Assembly: GCA_024291935.2 (NCBI GenBank)
Contig: CM044326.1
Location: 33,727,948 to 33,791,947 of the forward strand
Reading direction: 5' to 3'
Source of the DNA: Okapia johnstoni
Lineage: Eukaryota; Chordata; Mammalia; Artiodactyla; Giraffidae
DNA: 64,000 bases
The notes below the pieces were generated by a model. It was not told where the DNA came from. It saw nothing but the letters and a program-made list of their open reading frames with translations, and made no database searches. A program made the translations under genes and the position numbers. This document shows positions 11,091-21,105 of the stretch, one piece after another; the first letter of the stretch is position 1; the number at the start of each line of letters is the position of its first letter.

Positions 11091-11725
11091 AAAATGGATC
11101 TCTATATGTAAAAGAAGTGAAACTCGACCTATACCTCATACCTTACAGAAATTCAATTCAAAATGGATCTTAAACATAAAAGTAAAACCTAAAGCTACAA
11201 ATCTTTTAGGAAAAAACATGAGAAAATCTTCATGAACTTGATTAAGGAAAGCATTCTTAGATATAACACCAAAAGCACAATCCATAAAAGTTAAAAACAC
11301 TAAACTGAGCTTAACAAAAACTCAGACTGTGAGAGAACATCAGCGAAGCACGGCACCAGACAAGGACTTGTACCAGAACATATAAAAGACATTTAAAACA
11401 TGACAGTAAGAAAATAACCCAACTTTAAAAATGGGCAAAAGATTTAACAACTGTTTCACCAAAGATGGCACATAGCACATGAAAAGCAACATCATTAGCC
11501 ATTAGGGAAATGCAAACTAAACCCATGATGAGAAACCAGTGCATAACTACTAGAACTTCTAAAATAAAAGACAGATAATACCAAGTACTGACAAGAATAA
11601 GGAGCAACTGAAGCTTTCTGACTGCTGTTGTCGGTGCAAAATGATAAAATCACTCAAGAAAAGTTCTGCAGCTTTAATCAGATACAACCGTATTTAACGA
11701 ATGACTCAACAATTCTACTGGAAGT
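11091..11725 (+). mobile_element. L1 ORF2 C-terminal part, middle segment
   Basis: Landmarks 'caattcaaaatggatcttaaac', 'cttagatataacaccaaaagc', 'aaaaatgggcaaaagattt', 'attagggaaatgcaaac'. It continues the segment ending at 10968 and is cut by the BovB copy at about 11730. Confidence 0.85.
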
Positions 11726-11729
11726 CACG

Positions 11730-14080
11730 AAACACCTGGAGTTAACAGCCAAATTTGGCCTTGGAGTACAGAATGAAGAAGGGCAAAGGCTAATAGAGTT
11801 CTGCCAAGAGAACGCACTGGTCATAGCAAACACCCTCTTCCAACAACACAAGAGAAGACTCTACACATGGACATCACCAGATGGTCAACACCAAAATCAG
11901 ACTGATTATATTCTTTGCAGCCAAAGATGGAGAAGCTCTATACAGTCAGCAAAAACAAGACCGGGAGCTGACTGTGGCTCAGATCATGAACTCCTTATTG
12001 CCAAATTCAGACTGAAATTGAAGAAAGTGGAGAAAACCACTAGACCATTCAGGTATGACCTAAATCAAATCCCTTATGACTACAAAGTGGAAGTGAGAAA
12101 TAGATTTAAGGGACTAGATCTGATAGATAGAGTGCCTGATGAACTATGGATGGAGGTTTGTGACATTGTACAGAAGACAGTAATCAAGACCATCCCCAAG
12201 AGAAAGAAATGCAAAAAAGCAAAATGGCTGTCTGAGGAGGCCTTACAGATAGCTGTGAAAAGACGGGAAGCGAAAAGCAAAGGAGAAAAGGAAAGATAGG
12301 AGAGATAAGAAAGCCTTCCTCAGCGATCAATGCAAAGAAATAGAGGAAAACAATAGAATGGGAAAGACTAGAGATCTCTTCAAGAAAATTAGAGATACCA
12401 AGGGAACATTTCATGCAAAGATGGGCTCGATAAAGGACAGAAATGGTATGGACCTAACAGAAGCAGAAGATATTAAGAAGAGGTGGCAAGAAACACAGAA
12501 GAACTGTACAAAAAAGATCTTCACGACCCAGATAATCACGATGGTGTGATCACTCACCCAGAGCCAGACATCCTGGAATGTGAAGTCAAGTGGGCCTTAG
12601 GAAGCACCACTACGAACAAAGCTAGTGGAGGTGATGGAATTCCAGTTGAGCTATTTCAAATCCTCAAAGATGATGCTGTGAAAGTGCTGCACTCAATATG
12701 CCAGCAAATATGGAAAACTCACAGTGGCCACAAGACTGGAAAAGGTCAGTTTTCATTCCAATCCCAAAGAAAGGCAATGCCAAAGAATGCTCAAACTACT
12801 GCACAGTTGCACTCATCTCACACGCTAATAAAGTGATGCTTAAGATTCTCCAAGCCAGGCTTCAGCAGTACGTGAACCATGAACTTCCAGATGTTCAAGC
12901 TGGTTTTAGAAAAGGCAGAGGAACCAGAGATCAAACTGCCAACATCCGCTGGATCACTGAAAAAGCAAGCAAGTTCCAGAAAAACATCTACCTCTGCTTT
13001 ATTGACTATGCCAAAGCCTTTGACTGTGTGGATCACAATAAACTGTGGAAAATTCTGAAAGAGATGGGCATACCAGACCACCTGACCTGCCTCTTGAGAA
13101 GCCTGTATGCAGGTCAGGAAGCAACAGTTAGAACTGGACATGGAACAACAGACTGGTTCCAAATAGGAAAAGGAGTCCGTCAAGGCTGTATATTGTCACC
13201 CTACTTATTTAACTTATATGCAGAGTACATCATGAGAAACACTGGGCTGGAGGAAGCACAACTGGAATCAAGAGTGCCAGGAGAAATATCAATAATCTCA
13301 GATATGCAGATGACACCACCCTTATGGCAGAAAGTGAAGAAGAACTAAAGAATCTCTCGATCAAAGTGAAAGAGGAGAGTGAAAAAGTTGGCTTAAAGCT
13401 CAACATTCAGAAAACTAAGATCATGGCATCCAGTTCCATCACTTCATGACAAATAGATGGGCAAACAGTGGAAACCAGTGGCTGAGTTTATTTTTCTGGG
13501 CTCCAAAATCACTGCAGATGGTGATTGCAGCCATGCAATTAAAAGATGCTTACTCCTTGGAAGGAAAGTTATGACCAACCTAGACAGCATATAAAAAGCA
13601 GAGACATTACTTTGTCAACAAAGGTCCGTCTAGTCAAGGCTATGGTTTTTCCAGAGGTCATGTGTGGATGTGCGAGTTGGACTATAAAGAAAGCTGAGCG
13701 CCGCAGAATTGATGCTTTTGAACTGTGGTGTTGGAGAAGACGCTTGCGAGTCCCTTGGACTGCAAGGAGATCCAGCCAGTCCATCCTAAAGGAGATCAGC
13801 CCTGGGTGTTCATTGGAAGGACCGCTGTTGAAGCTGAAACTCCAATACTTTGGCCACCTGATGCGAAGAGCTGACTCATTTGAAAAGATCCTGATGCTGA
13901 TAAAGACTGAGGGCAGGAGAAGAAGGGGACGACAGAGGATGAGATGGTTGGATGGCATCATCAACTTAATGGACATGGGTTTGGGTGGACTGCAGGAGCT
14001 GGTGATGGACAGGGAGGCCTGGCGTGCTGCTGTTCATGGGGTTGCAAAGAGTCGGACACGACTGAGCGACTGACCTGAAC
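11730..14080 (+). mobile_element. BovB LINE, 5'-truncated, endonuclease C-terminal part plus reverse transcriptase and 3' end
   Basis: About 2.35 kb of the roughly 3.2 kb element. Frame segments in order: endonuclease C-terminal part (QTDYILCSQRW, then GSDHELLIAK with the SDH motif) to a stop at 12297; RT N-terminal part from about 12483 (GGDGIPVELF); RT core 12698-13348 (FIPIPKKGNA, FRKGRGTRDQ, FIDYAKAFDCVDHNKLWK, GVRQGCILSP, LFNLYAEYIM). A one-base loss near 13260 moves the catalytic YADD codons out of frame. The C-terminal part reopens at 13546-14073 and ends in KSRTRLSD. The element cannot encode an intact protein. Antisense to RCOR1 and inserted into the L1 segment before it. Confidence 0.96.
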
Positions 14081-14105
14081 TGATACACCCCACAGGGTTA
14101 ACATA

Positions 14106-14240
14106 CATGCATGCATGCTAAGTTGCTTCAGTTGTGTCTGAATCTGTGTGAGCCCATGGACTGTAGCCTGCCAGGCTCCTCTGTCCATAGGATTATCCAG
14201 GCAAGAATACTGAAGTGGGTTGCCATTTCCTTCTCCAGGG
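14106..14240 (-). mobile_element. Bov-A SINE unit with 9-bp target-site duplication
   Basis: The Bov-A body in reverse orientation without a tRNA head. GTTAACATA occurs at 14097-14105 and 14244-14252. Confidence 0.9.
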
Positions 14241-14252
14241 AGAGTTAACATA

Positions 14253-14640
14253 TGCTCACAGAAAACCCTGCACATAATGACTTACAATTCACAATTGTCA
14301 AAAACTGGGGAAGGAACCCAAATGTCCTTCAAAGAGTAAAAGGTTAAACAAGCTGGAAAGGTTAAACACACAGCAATACTACCTAGCATTCAAAATACAT
14401 GAACTACTGATACATGCAGCGATGTGGCCATACCTCAAAAGCTTACATACTGTGTAATTTCATTTATGTGACATTCTGGGTTAGGTGAAAACTATAAAGG
14501 TAGGGAAGGAATGGGAGGAAGGCTAAGAGTTGTGTGAGGTAATGTTTTGAGGAGGTGGAACTGTTCTGTATCCCAGCTGCAGGGGTGGTTACATGAAACT
14601 ACACATGCCTTGATACTCACAAATACGATACCAAACACCA
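14253..14640 (+). mobile_element. L1 3' region, last segment of the interrupted copy
   Basis: L1 3' landmarks: 'gaacccaaatgtccttcaa', 'gaactactgatacatgcagc', 'tgacattctggg', 'ggtggttacatgaaactacac'. It completes the copy that starts at 10766. Confidence 0.75.
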
Positions 14641-14644
14641 GTCC

Positions 14645-15620
14645 GTGTCGCTGTCTGCATTCTGAATACAGATACAATGAAAAGAGAGCAGCGCCACTCA
14701 CTCCTGGACGGACACCGATCTCTGCTGAAGGCACTGGTAACTCTGCAGCTGCTTTCGTTTGGTAGGCTTTCACTGAAGCGTCATCAATGTACAGGACTTT
14801 TATAAGTTACAGTGGTACAACACAGTGGTTCACAACATTCTCCTCACTTAAAGTTGATTACGAAGTGTTAAAAACCTTCCCTACCTGGAGGGAAACTGAA
14901 GACAGACAAGGAAACTGAAATTATCAGTTGCCATCAAGGCAATTTGCACTGCCAGTGGGAACGTACATCGATACAACCGCTTCAGGGAATGCTGGAGGGA
15001 ACGCTGGCAGTGCATGAGAAAGCTGAAGCACAGATACTCTGCACCCCAGCAACCTATTTCTAGATATAATACATGTATCAGTAGCAATGCTTTTGAAAGT
15101 GCAGGTTGGGCCAATTTACTGATTGGGTCCTAACCAGCATTTTAAAAAAAAAAAAAAAGAAAGAAAAAATAAGAATAGAAAACACCAGCATATTTTCCAA
15201 AGCTTGTAAGTACCTGCCCTAGAGGTTTCTTAGCACAGGTGTCAACGGGGCTGGTTGCGGCACCAGGCATGGAATCCAGCGCTGTAGCTTTGGCTGCACG
15301 AGCCGACATTCAGCAAGGAAGACATCCTCCATCCTGTGGGTGTGTTTTGTCTAAGCACTGAAAGGCCTTATGAGCAAAACTGGAGATTTCCCTGCCTCAG
15401 TACTGAGCCTCAGCTTCCTCCTGCAGGACCTGCCCTACAAAGTTCACACGTGCTGGGCATCCACGATCACAGAAGTCAATATTGTCAAATAATGTCTAAA
15501 CACTCACCCACACACCACTGCTTCTGTTTCTCTGGAGAACTCTAACATGGATGGTCATTACAGCACTGTTTACAGTGCTATAATGCAGCAAAATCTTCCA
15601 AGTCCATCCACAGGAACTGG
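14645..15620. other. Unassigned intronic sequence with an A-run
   Basis: An A-run lies at about 15144-15157. The stretch 15500-15545 ends 'cttctgtttctctggagaactctaac', which I associate with an old mammalian repeat end that I cannot name. No gene seen. Confidence 0.4.
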
Positions 15621-15629
15621 CTGAATCAC

Positions 15630-15752
15630 AGTATAGATATCCAAAGGAATCAAACACAGAAAAGAGTCGAGCGGTTCTTCAAAAGGCTGAACAGAGTCAC
15701 CATAACTCAGCAATCCCACTCCTAGGTATACAGCCCAGAGAAAGGAAAACGT
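15630..15752 (+). mobile_element. L1 3' region, left part of an interrupted copy
   Basis: 'cagcaatcccactcctaggtat' is the L1 landmark. Cut by a Bov-A unit and resumes near 15880. Confidence 0.75.
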
Positions 15753-15754
15753 GA

Positions 15755-15880
15755 AAGTGAAAAGTAGAAGTGTCAGTTGCTCAGTCGTGTTCAACTCTTT
15801 GCAACCCCATCCGTGGACTGTAGCCCACCAGGCTCCTCTGTCCATGGAATTCTCCAGGCAAGAATACTGGAGTAGGTAAC
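15755..15880 (-). mobile_element. Bov-A SINE unit
   Basis: Reverse Bov-A text 'gttgctcagtcgtgttcaac', 'aggctcctctgtccatgg', 'caggcaagaatactggagta'. No clean target-site duplication seen. Confidence 0.88.
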
Positions 15881-16385
15881 CAGTGTGTAGCCACATAAAA
15901 ACTTGTATACAAACTTTCACAGCACTATTCCTAACAGCCAAAAGGTGGAAACCATCCAAATGTACATCAACTGAGGAATGAATAAGCAAAATTTAGTCTA
16001 TGTGTATGATGGACTTAATAGTCCATAAGCAGAAATGAAGTATTGATCCATGTTCAGTATAGATTCAACTTGAAATCATATTAAAAGTGAAAGCAGTCTG
16101 TCACAAAAAAAGACACAGTATACAATTCCATCTATATGAAATGTTCAGAGTAGGCAATTCTATAGACAGAAAGTAAATGAGTGGTTACTAGTGGGTGTGG
16201 GGTGTTTGGGAGAAAGGAGGAGTGACAGTGGGCAGAGAATCTCTTCACGGGATGGCAAGAATGGTCCAAAACTGAGCAGGGATGGTTGCACAATTATGTG
16301 AACATACTGAAAAACCACTGATTTGTACATTTTAAACAACTAAATTGTACATTTTATGAATATCTTAATAAAACCATTATTTTAA
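15881..16385 (+). mobile_element. L1 3' end with polyadenylation signal
   Basis: 'aaaacttgtatacaaac', 'aaaccatccaaatgtacatc', 'gagtggttactagtgggtgtgg', and a 3' end 'aatatcttaataaaaccatta'. Antisense to RCOR1. Confidence 0.85.
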
Positions 16386-16389
16386 AAGT

Positions 16390-17200
16390 GAGAATACCTG
16401 TTTCCAGCATAAGTATTTTTTTAATGAGTAAATGAATTAAAAAGCAAAAATATCAAACCAGAGATAAGAAAAACCACCCGGTAAATTTAAACAGTGGATA
16501 AATCCTAGAAAAGAAGTGGGGGCACTGGATTGAGAGGAAAAAATGAAATCTGTGCTTTTTGCCCCACATACTCTCTTATTGTTTGGATTCTCTTCATAAG
16601 AATGCATTCAAAAGAAAAGAGAATTCATTTAAAACTTGCAGAGAATTATTTCATGATTGCAATTTTATATCTCTTATGTTGCTCATTTCCTAAAAACTGG
16701 AAAACCTGCACAGATTACTTTCAAAAAGAAAACTAAGTATGTTTCCAGAATTAAAGAATTTAGAGCTTTCACAGGGATACCCACTACAACGGAATCAAGG
16801 AAAGCAAAACCTCACTCAGTTTCAGGAAACGCCATCTCACTCTTAGTTTCCCGGTGTAATTACAGGGAAGCACATGACCGCAGAACTAGTGCCTAAAAAC
16901 ACACGGACAACAAACAAGCAACTTGAAAAACCTATAACCTATTCCTTGTTTACTCTTCTTGATCCAGCCAGCAGGAGGAAAACAATTTTAAGCTAACTTT
17001 CTTTGAGGATTAGTCTCTCAGACTGCCACAATAAAAATACATTCAAAGATGACAAATACTCAACAAAACACTATGTGCGACAGTTTGCAGATACTGGACT
17101 TCAGATATTGCAATTAACAAACACAGAATTATAAACACATATGGAATGTTTAAAGAAACAGAAGTGGGAATCACAGAAATGAGTAAGCAACAGAAGAGCA
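16390..17200. other. Unassigned intronic sequence, possibly with an L1/HAL1-like remnant at 17040-17200
   Basis: No gene recognised. 17040-17200 ('tgtttaaagaaacagaagtgggaatcac…aaatgagtaagcaacag') resembles an old LINE ORF1-adjacent region, low certainty. Confidence 0.4.
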
Positions 17201-17204
17201 AACA

Positions 17205-18185
17205 CAAAGACATGTATAACAATGTTAGCCCAAAACCAAAAGCATAAAAGCAAAAATAAATAAATGGGACTATATCAACATAAAACACTTGTGCAAAGCA
17301 AAGGAATTTATCAGCAAAACGAAAAGGCAACCTATTGAAAACCACTGACTCAAAAGAGAAAATACTTGCAAACCATATATCTGATAAGTGACTAATATAC
17401 AAAATAAAAAAGAACTCATACAACTTCACAGCAAAAAAAAAAAAAAAAAAATTCAATTTAAAAATGAGCCGAAGATTCAACTAGACAGCTTTCTAAAAGA
17501 AGATATATAGGTGGTCAACATATAGATTAAAAAAAAAAGCTCAACATTACTAATCATCAGGGACATGCTATGAGCTGTTACCTGACACCTGTTAGAATGG
17601 TTATTATGAAAAAGACAAGAAATAACAAGCACTGGCAAGAAGGTGGAGAAAAGGCACATTGTCAGTGGCAATGTAAACTGGTGCAGCAACTATGGAAAAC
17701 AGTATGGAGGTTCCTCGAAAATTAAAAATAGAGCTATCGTACGATCCAGCCATCCCATTTGTCTGAAGAAAAGGAAAGTACCAGATCAGAAAGATGCATG
17801 CACCTCCACGTTCACGGCAGCACTGTATGCAGTAGCCAGTGCTGGGAACAACCTCAGTGTGTATCCACGGACAGAAGAATGAACATGGGCACACAGGAGT
17901 ACCACTTAACCACGAAAATGAGACGCTGCCATCTGGGACCATCTGGGTGGATCCTAAGGGCAGTACTGAAGGAAAACAAGGCAGAGACAAACACCACATG
18001 ATCTCACTAATGTGGAATCTGAGAAAAGCTCAGACACAGAAAACAGTAGTGCTCACCAGAGGTGGAGGGTGGAACTGGTGATATCATGAAGGGAAGATTA
18101 AAAGGTACAAACTTTCAGTGCTAGAATGAATAAACCGTGGGGATGTAATGAATAGCATGGTGACTATAATAACACTGCACTACAA
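17205..18185 (+). mobile_element. L1 ORF2 C-terminal part and 3' UTR
   Basis: Landmarks: 'agcaaaggaatttatcagc', 'aaccatatatctgataagtg', 'tggtggtcaac' type text, 'gtaaactggtgcagcaactatgg', 'atgatctcactaatgtggaatc'. An internal A19 run (17433-17451) may be microsatellite growth. No open frame. Antisense to RCOR1. Confidence 0.85.
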
Positions 18186-18189
18186 AAAA

Positions 18190-18791
18190 TAAACTCAAAA
18201 TGATTGAAAGACCTAAATATAAGACATGACACCATAAAACTCCTAGAAGTGAACACAGGCAAAACATCCTCTGACATAAATTCATGCCGATATTTTCTTA
18301 TATCGGTCTCCTAAGGCAAAAGAAATAAAAGCAAAAATAAACAAATGGAACTTAATTAAACCTAAAAGCTTCTGCACAGCAAAGAACACCATCAGTGAAA
18401 CAGAAAGACAACCTATGGAAAGGAAGCAAATATTTGTAAGTGATATGATCAACAAAGTGTTAATATCCAAAACACACAAACAGTTCACACAACGCAATAT
18501 CAAATAAACAAAGAACCCACTCAAAAAATGGGCAGATCTAAACAGACATTTTTGCAAAGCAGACATACAGAAGGTCAAGAGGCACATGAAAAGATGCTCA
18601 ACATTGCTAATTATTAGAGAAATGCAAATCAAAAGTACTACGAGGTATCAACTCAAACCACTAAGAATGGCCATCATCAAAAAGTCTACAAATGATAAAC
18701 ATTGATGAGGGTGTGAAGAAAAGAGAACCTTCCTACACTTCCTGCAACCACTCTGAAAAACAGTACGGAGGCTCCTTAAAAAACAAAAAAT
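18190..18791 (+). mobile_element. L1 3' half, first segment of a second interrupted copy
   Basis: Restarts in the same L1 region as the preceding copy ('ccataaaactcctagaagtg', 'aaaagcttctgcacagcaaag', 'gaggcacatgaaaagatgctc', 'gagaaatgcaaatcaaaag'), so it is a separate insertion lying head to tail with it. Confidence 0.85.
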
Positions 18792-18918
18792 AGGACTTCC
18801 CTGGCATTCCACTCTTTAAAACCCCATGCTTCCAACACGGGATGCAAGGGTTCAATCCCTGGTCAGGGAACTAGGATCCCGCATGCTGTGTGGTACAACC
18901 AAAAAAAAAAAAAAAAAA
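18792..18918 (+). mobile_element. CHR-2 type SINE
   Basis: 'ggacttccctggcattccac', 'ggttcaatccctggtcaggg', 'aactaggatcccgcatgctg' and an A18 tail. Confidence 0.9.
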
Positions 18919-19104
18919 GAGCTACCAGATGATCCAGCAATGCCACTCCTGGACATAAATCCAGAAAAGATGAAAATTCAAATTCAAAAAGATACATGCA
19001 CCCCAATGTTCACAGCAGCACTATTTATAAGAGCCAAGACATGAGAGCAACCCAAGTGCCCATGAGCAGATGACTGCCTTAAGAAGATGAGGTGTGTGTA
19101 CATT
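18919..19104 (+). mobile_element. L1 3' half, second segment
   Basis: 'atgatccagcaatgccactcctgg' and 'atgttcacagcagcactattta'. Cut by a BovB fragment at about 19106. Confidence 0.8.
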
Positions 19105-19105
19105 A

Positions 19106-19938
19106 TCAGTTCAGTTCAGTCGCTCAGTCGTATCCGATTCTTTGTGACCCCATAAACTGAAGCACACCAGGCTTCCCTCTTCATCACCAACTCCCAGAGC
19201 TTGCTCAAACTCATGTCCATTGAGTTGGTGATGCCATCCAGCCATCTCATCCTCTGTCATCCCCTTCTCCTCCTGCCCTCAATTTTTCCCAGCATCAGGG
19301 TCTTTTCAAATAAGTCAGTTCTTCGCATCAGGTGGCCAAAGTATTGGGAGTTTCAGCTTCAGCATCAGTCCTTCCAATGAATATTCAGGACTGATTTCCC
19401 TTAGGATTGACTGGCTTGATCTCCTTGCAGTCCAAGGGACTCTCAAGAGTCTTCCCCAACACCACAGTTCAAAAGCATCAAATTTTTGGCACTCAGTTTT
19501 ATGTTCCAACTCTCACATCCATACATGACTACTGGAAAAACCATAGCTTTGACTAGACAGACCTTTGTCAGCAAAGGAATGTCTCTGCTTTTTAATATGC
19601 TGTCTAGGTTGGTCACAGCTTTTCTTTCAAGGAGCCAAGTGTCTTTTAATTTCATGGCTGCAGGCACCATCTGCAGCAATTTGGAAGCCCAAAAAAATAA
19701 AGTTTCTCACTGTTTCCACTGTTTCCCCATCTGTTTGCCATGAAGTGATGGGACTGGATGCCATGATCTTAGTTTCCTGAATGCTGAGTTTTAACCCAGC
19801 TTTTTCACTCTCCTCTTTCACTTTCATCAAGAGGCTCTGTAGTTCTCTGCTTTCTGCCGTAAGGGTGGTGTTGTCTGCATATCTGAGGTTACTGATATTT
19901 CTCCCGGCAATCTTGATTCCAGCTTGTGCTTCATCATA
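19106..19938 (-). mobile_element. BovB LINE 3' fragment
   Basis: Starts on the plus strand with the reversed 3' tail (cagttcagttcag). On the minus strand the frames cover the RT after the active site. The catalytic motif reads YADN in place of YADD (frame 19627-19974). The frame is broken at several points. Sense to RCOR1. Confidence 0.94.
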
Positions 19939-19944
19939 TACACA

Positions 19945-20295
19945 TTTTATATGTGTATACATATAAACACACACTATAGAATATTACTCACCCATAAAGA
20001 AAGAATCAAATATTGCCATTTCTGGCAAAATGGATGGACCTAGAGAATGTTATACTTAGTGAAGTAATTCAGGAAAAAAACAGTTTATGGTATTACTTAA
20101 ATATGGAATCTAAACAATAATAAAAATCAATCTATATGCAAAACAGAAATAGATTCACAAACACAGAAGACAAACACACCAAAAGGGAAAAGGGGAGAGG
20201 ATAAATTAGGAACATGGGGCTAGCAGATACAATGCACAACCTCCTCCACATACAACAGGTGAGCGACAATGACTGACTGTGTAGCACAGGGAATG
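19945..20295 (+). mobile_element. L1 3' half, third segment
   Basis: 'gaatattactcacccataaag', 'aaaatggatggacctagagaatg', 'gtgtagcacagggaatgatg'. Continues the copy from 18190. Confidence 0.85.
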
Positions 20296-20297
20296 AT

Positions 20298-20522
20298 GGG
20301 GGTGCCCTGGTGGCTCAGACGGTAAACAATCTGCCTGCAATACAGGAGACCTAGGTAGATCCCTGGATCGGGAAGATCCCCTGGAGCAGAGAATGGCTAC
20401 CCACTCCAGTATTCTTGCCTGGAGAATTCCATAGACAGAGGAGCCTGGGGGGTTCAGTCCATGGGGTCACAAAGAGTCAGACATGACTAAGCGACTAACA
20501 CTTTCACTTTCTTTCACTTTCA
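20298..20522 (+). mobile_element. Bov-tA2 SINE
   Basis: 'gtgccctggtggctcagacgg', 'gatcgggaagatcccctgg', 'gacatgactaagcgactaac', with an extended CTTTCACTTT tail. It sits in the L1 word 'cacagggaa…ttatattcac', and the split halves share an imperfect GGGAAT duplication. Confidence 0.95.
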
Positions 20523-20523
20523 T

Positions 20524-20588
20524 GTGGGGAATTATATTCACTACTTGGTAATAAATTATAAAGGAAAATAATCTGGAAAAAATAGATA
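20524..20588 (+). mobile_element. L1 3' terminus, last segment
   Basis: 'ggggaattatattcactacttgg' and 'ataatctggaaaaaatagatac' complete the 3' end of the L1 copy begun at 18190. Confidence 0.7.
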
Positions 20589-20589
20589 C

Positions 20590-20840
20590 AGGACTTTTCT
20601 GGTGGTCCAGTGGTTAACAATCCACCTGCCAATTCAGGGCTCACGGATTTGATCCCTGGTTGGGGAAGATCCCACATGCCACAGAGCAACAAAACCCACA
20701 CCACCACAACTACTAAGCTCCCATGTCACAACTACTGAAGCCAGGTTGCCCTAGAGCCTACACTCCACAAAAAAGAGAAGTCACCACAATGAGAAACTCA
20801 CACACTGCAACAAAGAGTAGCCCTCGTTTGCCCTACTAGG
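20590..20840 (+). mobile_element. CHR long-form SINE, left part, interrupted
   Basis: 'ggacttttctggtggtccag', 'ggttggggaagatcccacatgcc', then the long tail 'gcaacaaaacccacaccaccac', 'caacaaagagtagccc'. Cut near 20840 and completed at 21045-21105 ('cccaactagagaaagcccg'). Confidence 0.88.
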
Positions 20841-21040
20841 GGCTTTCCTGGTGGCTCAGTCAGTAAAGACTTCACCTGCAAAGCAGGAGACCTGGGTTGG
20901 AAAGATTCCCCTAGAGGAGGGCATGGCAATCTACTCCAGTATTCCTGCGTGGAGAATCCTCATGGACACAGGAGCCTGGTGGGCTACAGCCCATGGGGTT
21001 TGTTGCAAAGAATCAGACATGACTCAGCGACTAAGCACAG
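20841..21040 (+). mobile_element. Bov-tA2 SINE nested in the CHR element
   Basis: 'ggctttcctggtggctcagtcag', a head shortened around the B box ('gagacctgggttggaaagattcccc'), and the end 'gactcagcgactaagcac'. An imperfect GCCCTACTAG / GCCCCAACTAG repeat flanks it. Confidence 0.93.
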
Positions 21041-21044
21041 CACA

Positions 21045-21105
21045 GCCCCAACTAGAGAAAGCCCGTATGCAGCACAAACACCTAGTAAAGCCAAACATAA
21101 ATGTT
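21045..21105 (+). mobile_element. CHR long-form SINE, right part
   Basis: 'cccaactagagaaagcccgtatgcagcac' type tail text that completes the element cut at 20840. Confidence 0.8.

Noticed and set aside
15200..15330. Possible additional RCOR1 exon on the minus strand in a GC-higher patch
   Set aside because: The expected residues before KLARR do not appear in any frame, and no matching acceptor/donor pair was found.
17043..17480. Hydrophobic 145-codon minus-strand frame resembling a membrane protein
   Set aside because: It is the antisense of A-rich L1 text, which always gives Phe/Leu/Ile-rich frames.
18190..18791. Tandem duplication of the region 17205-18185
   Set aside because: Both contain the same part of L1 but with different sequence detail. 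Two independent L1 insertions explain them better than duplication.
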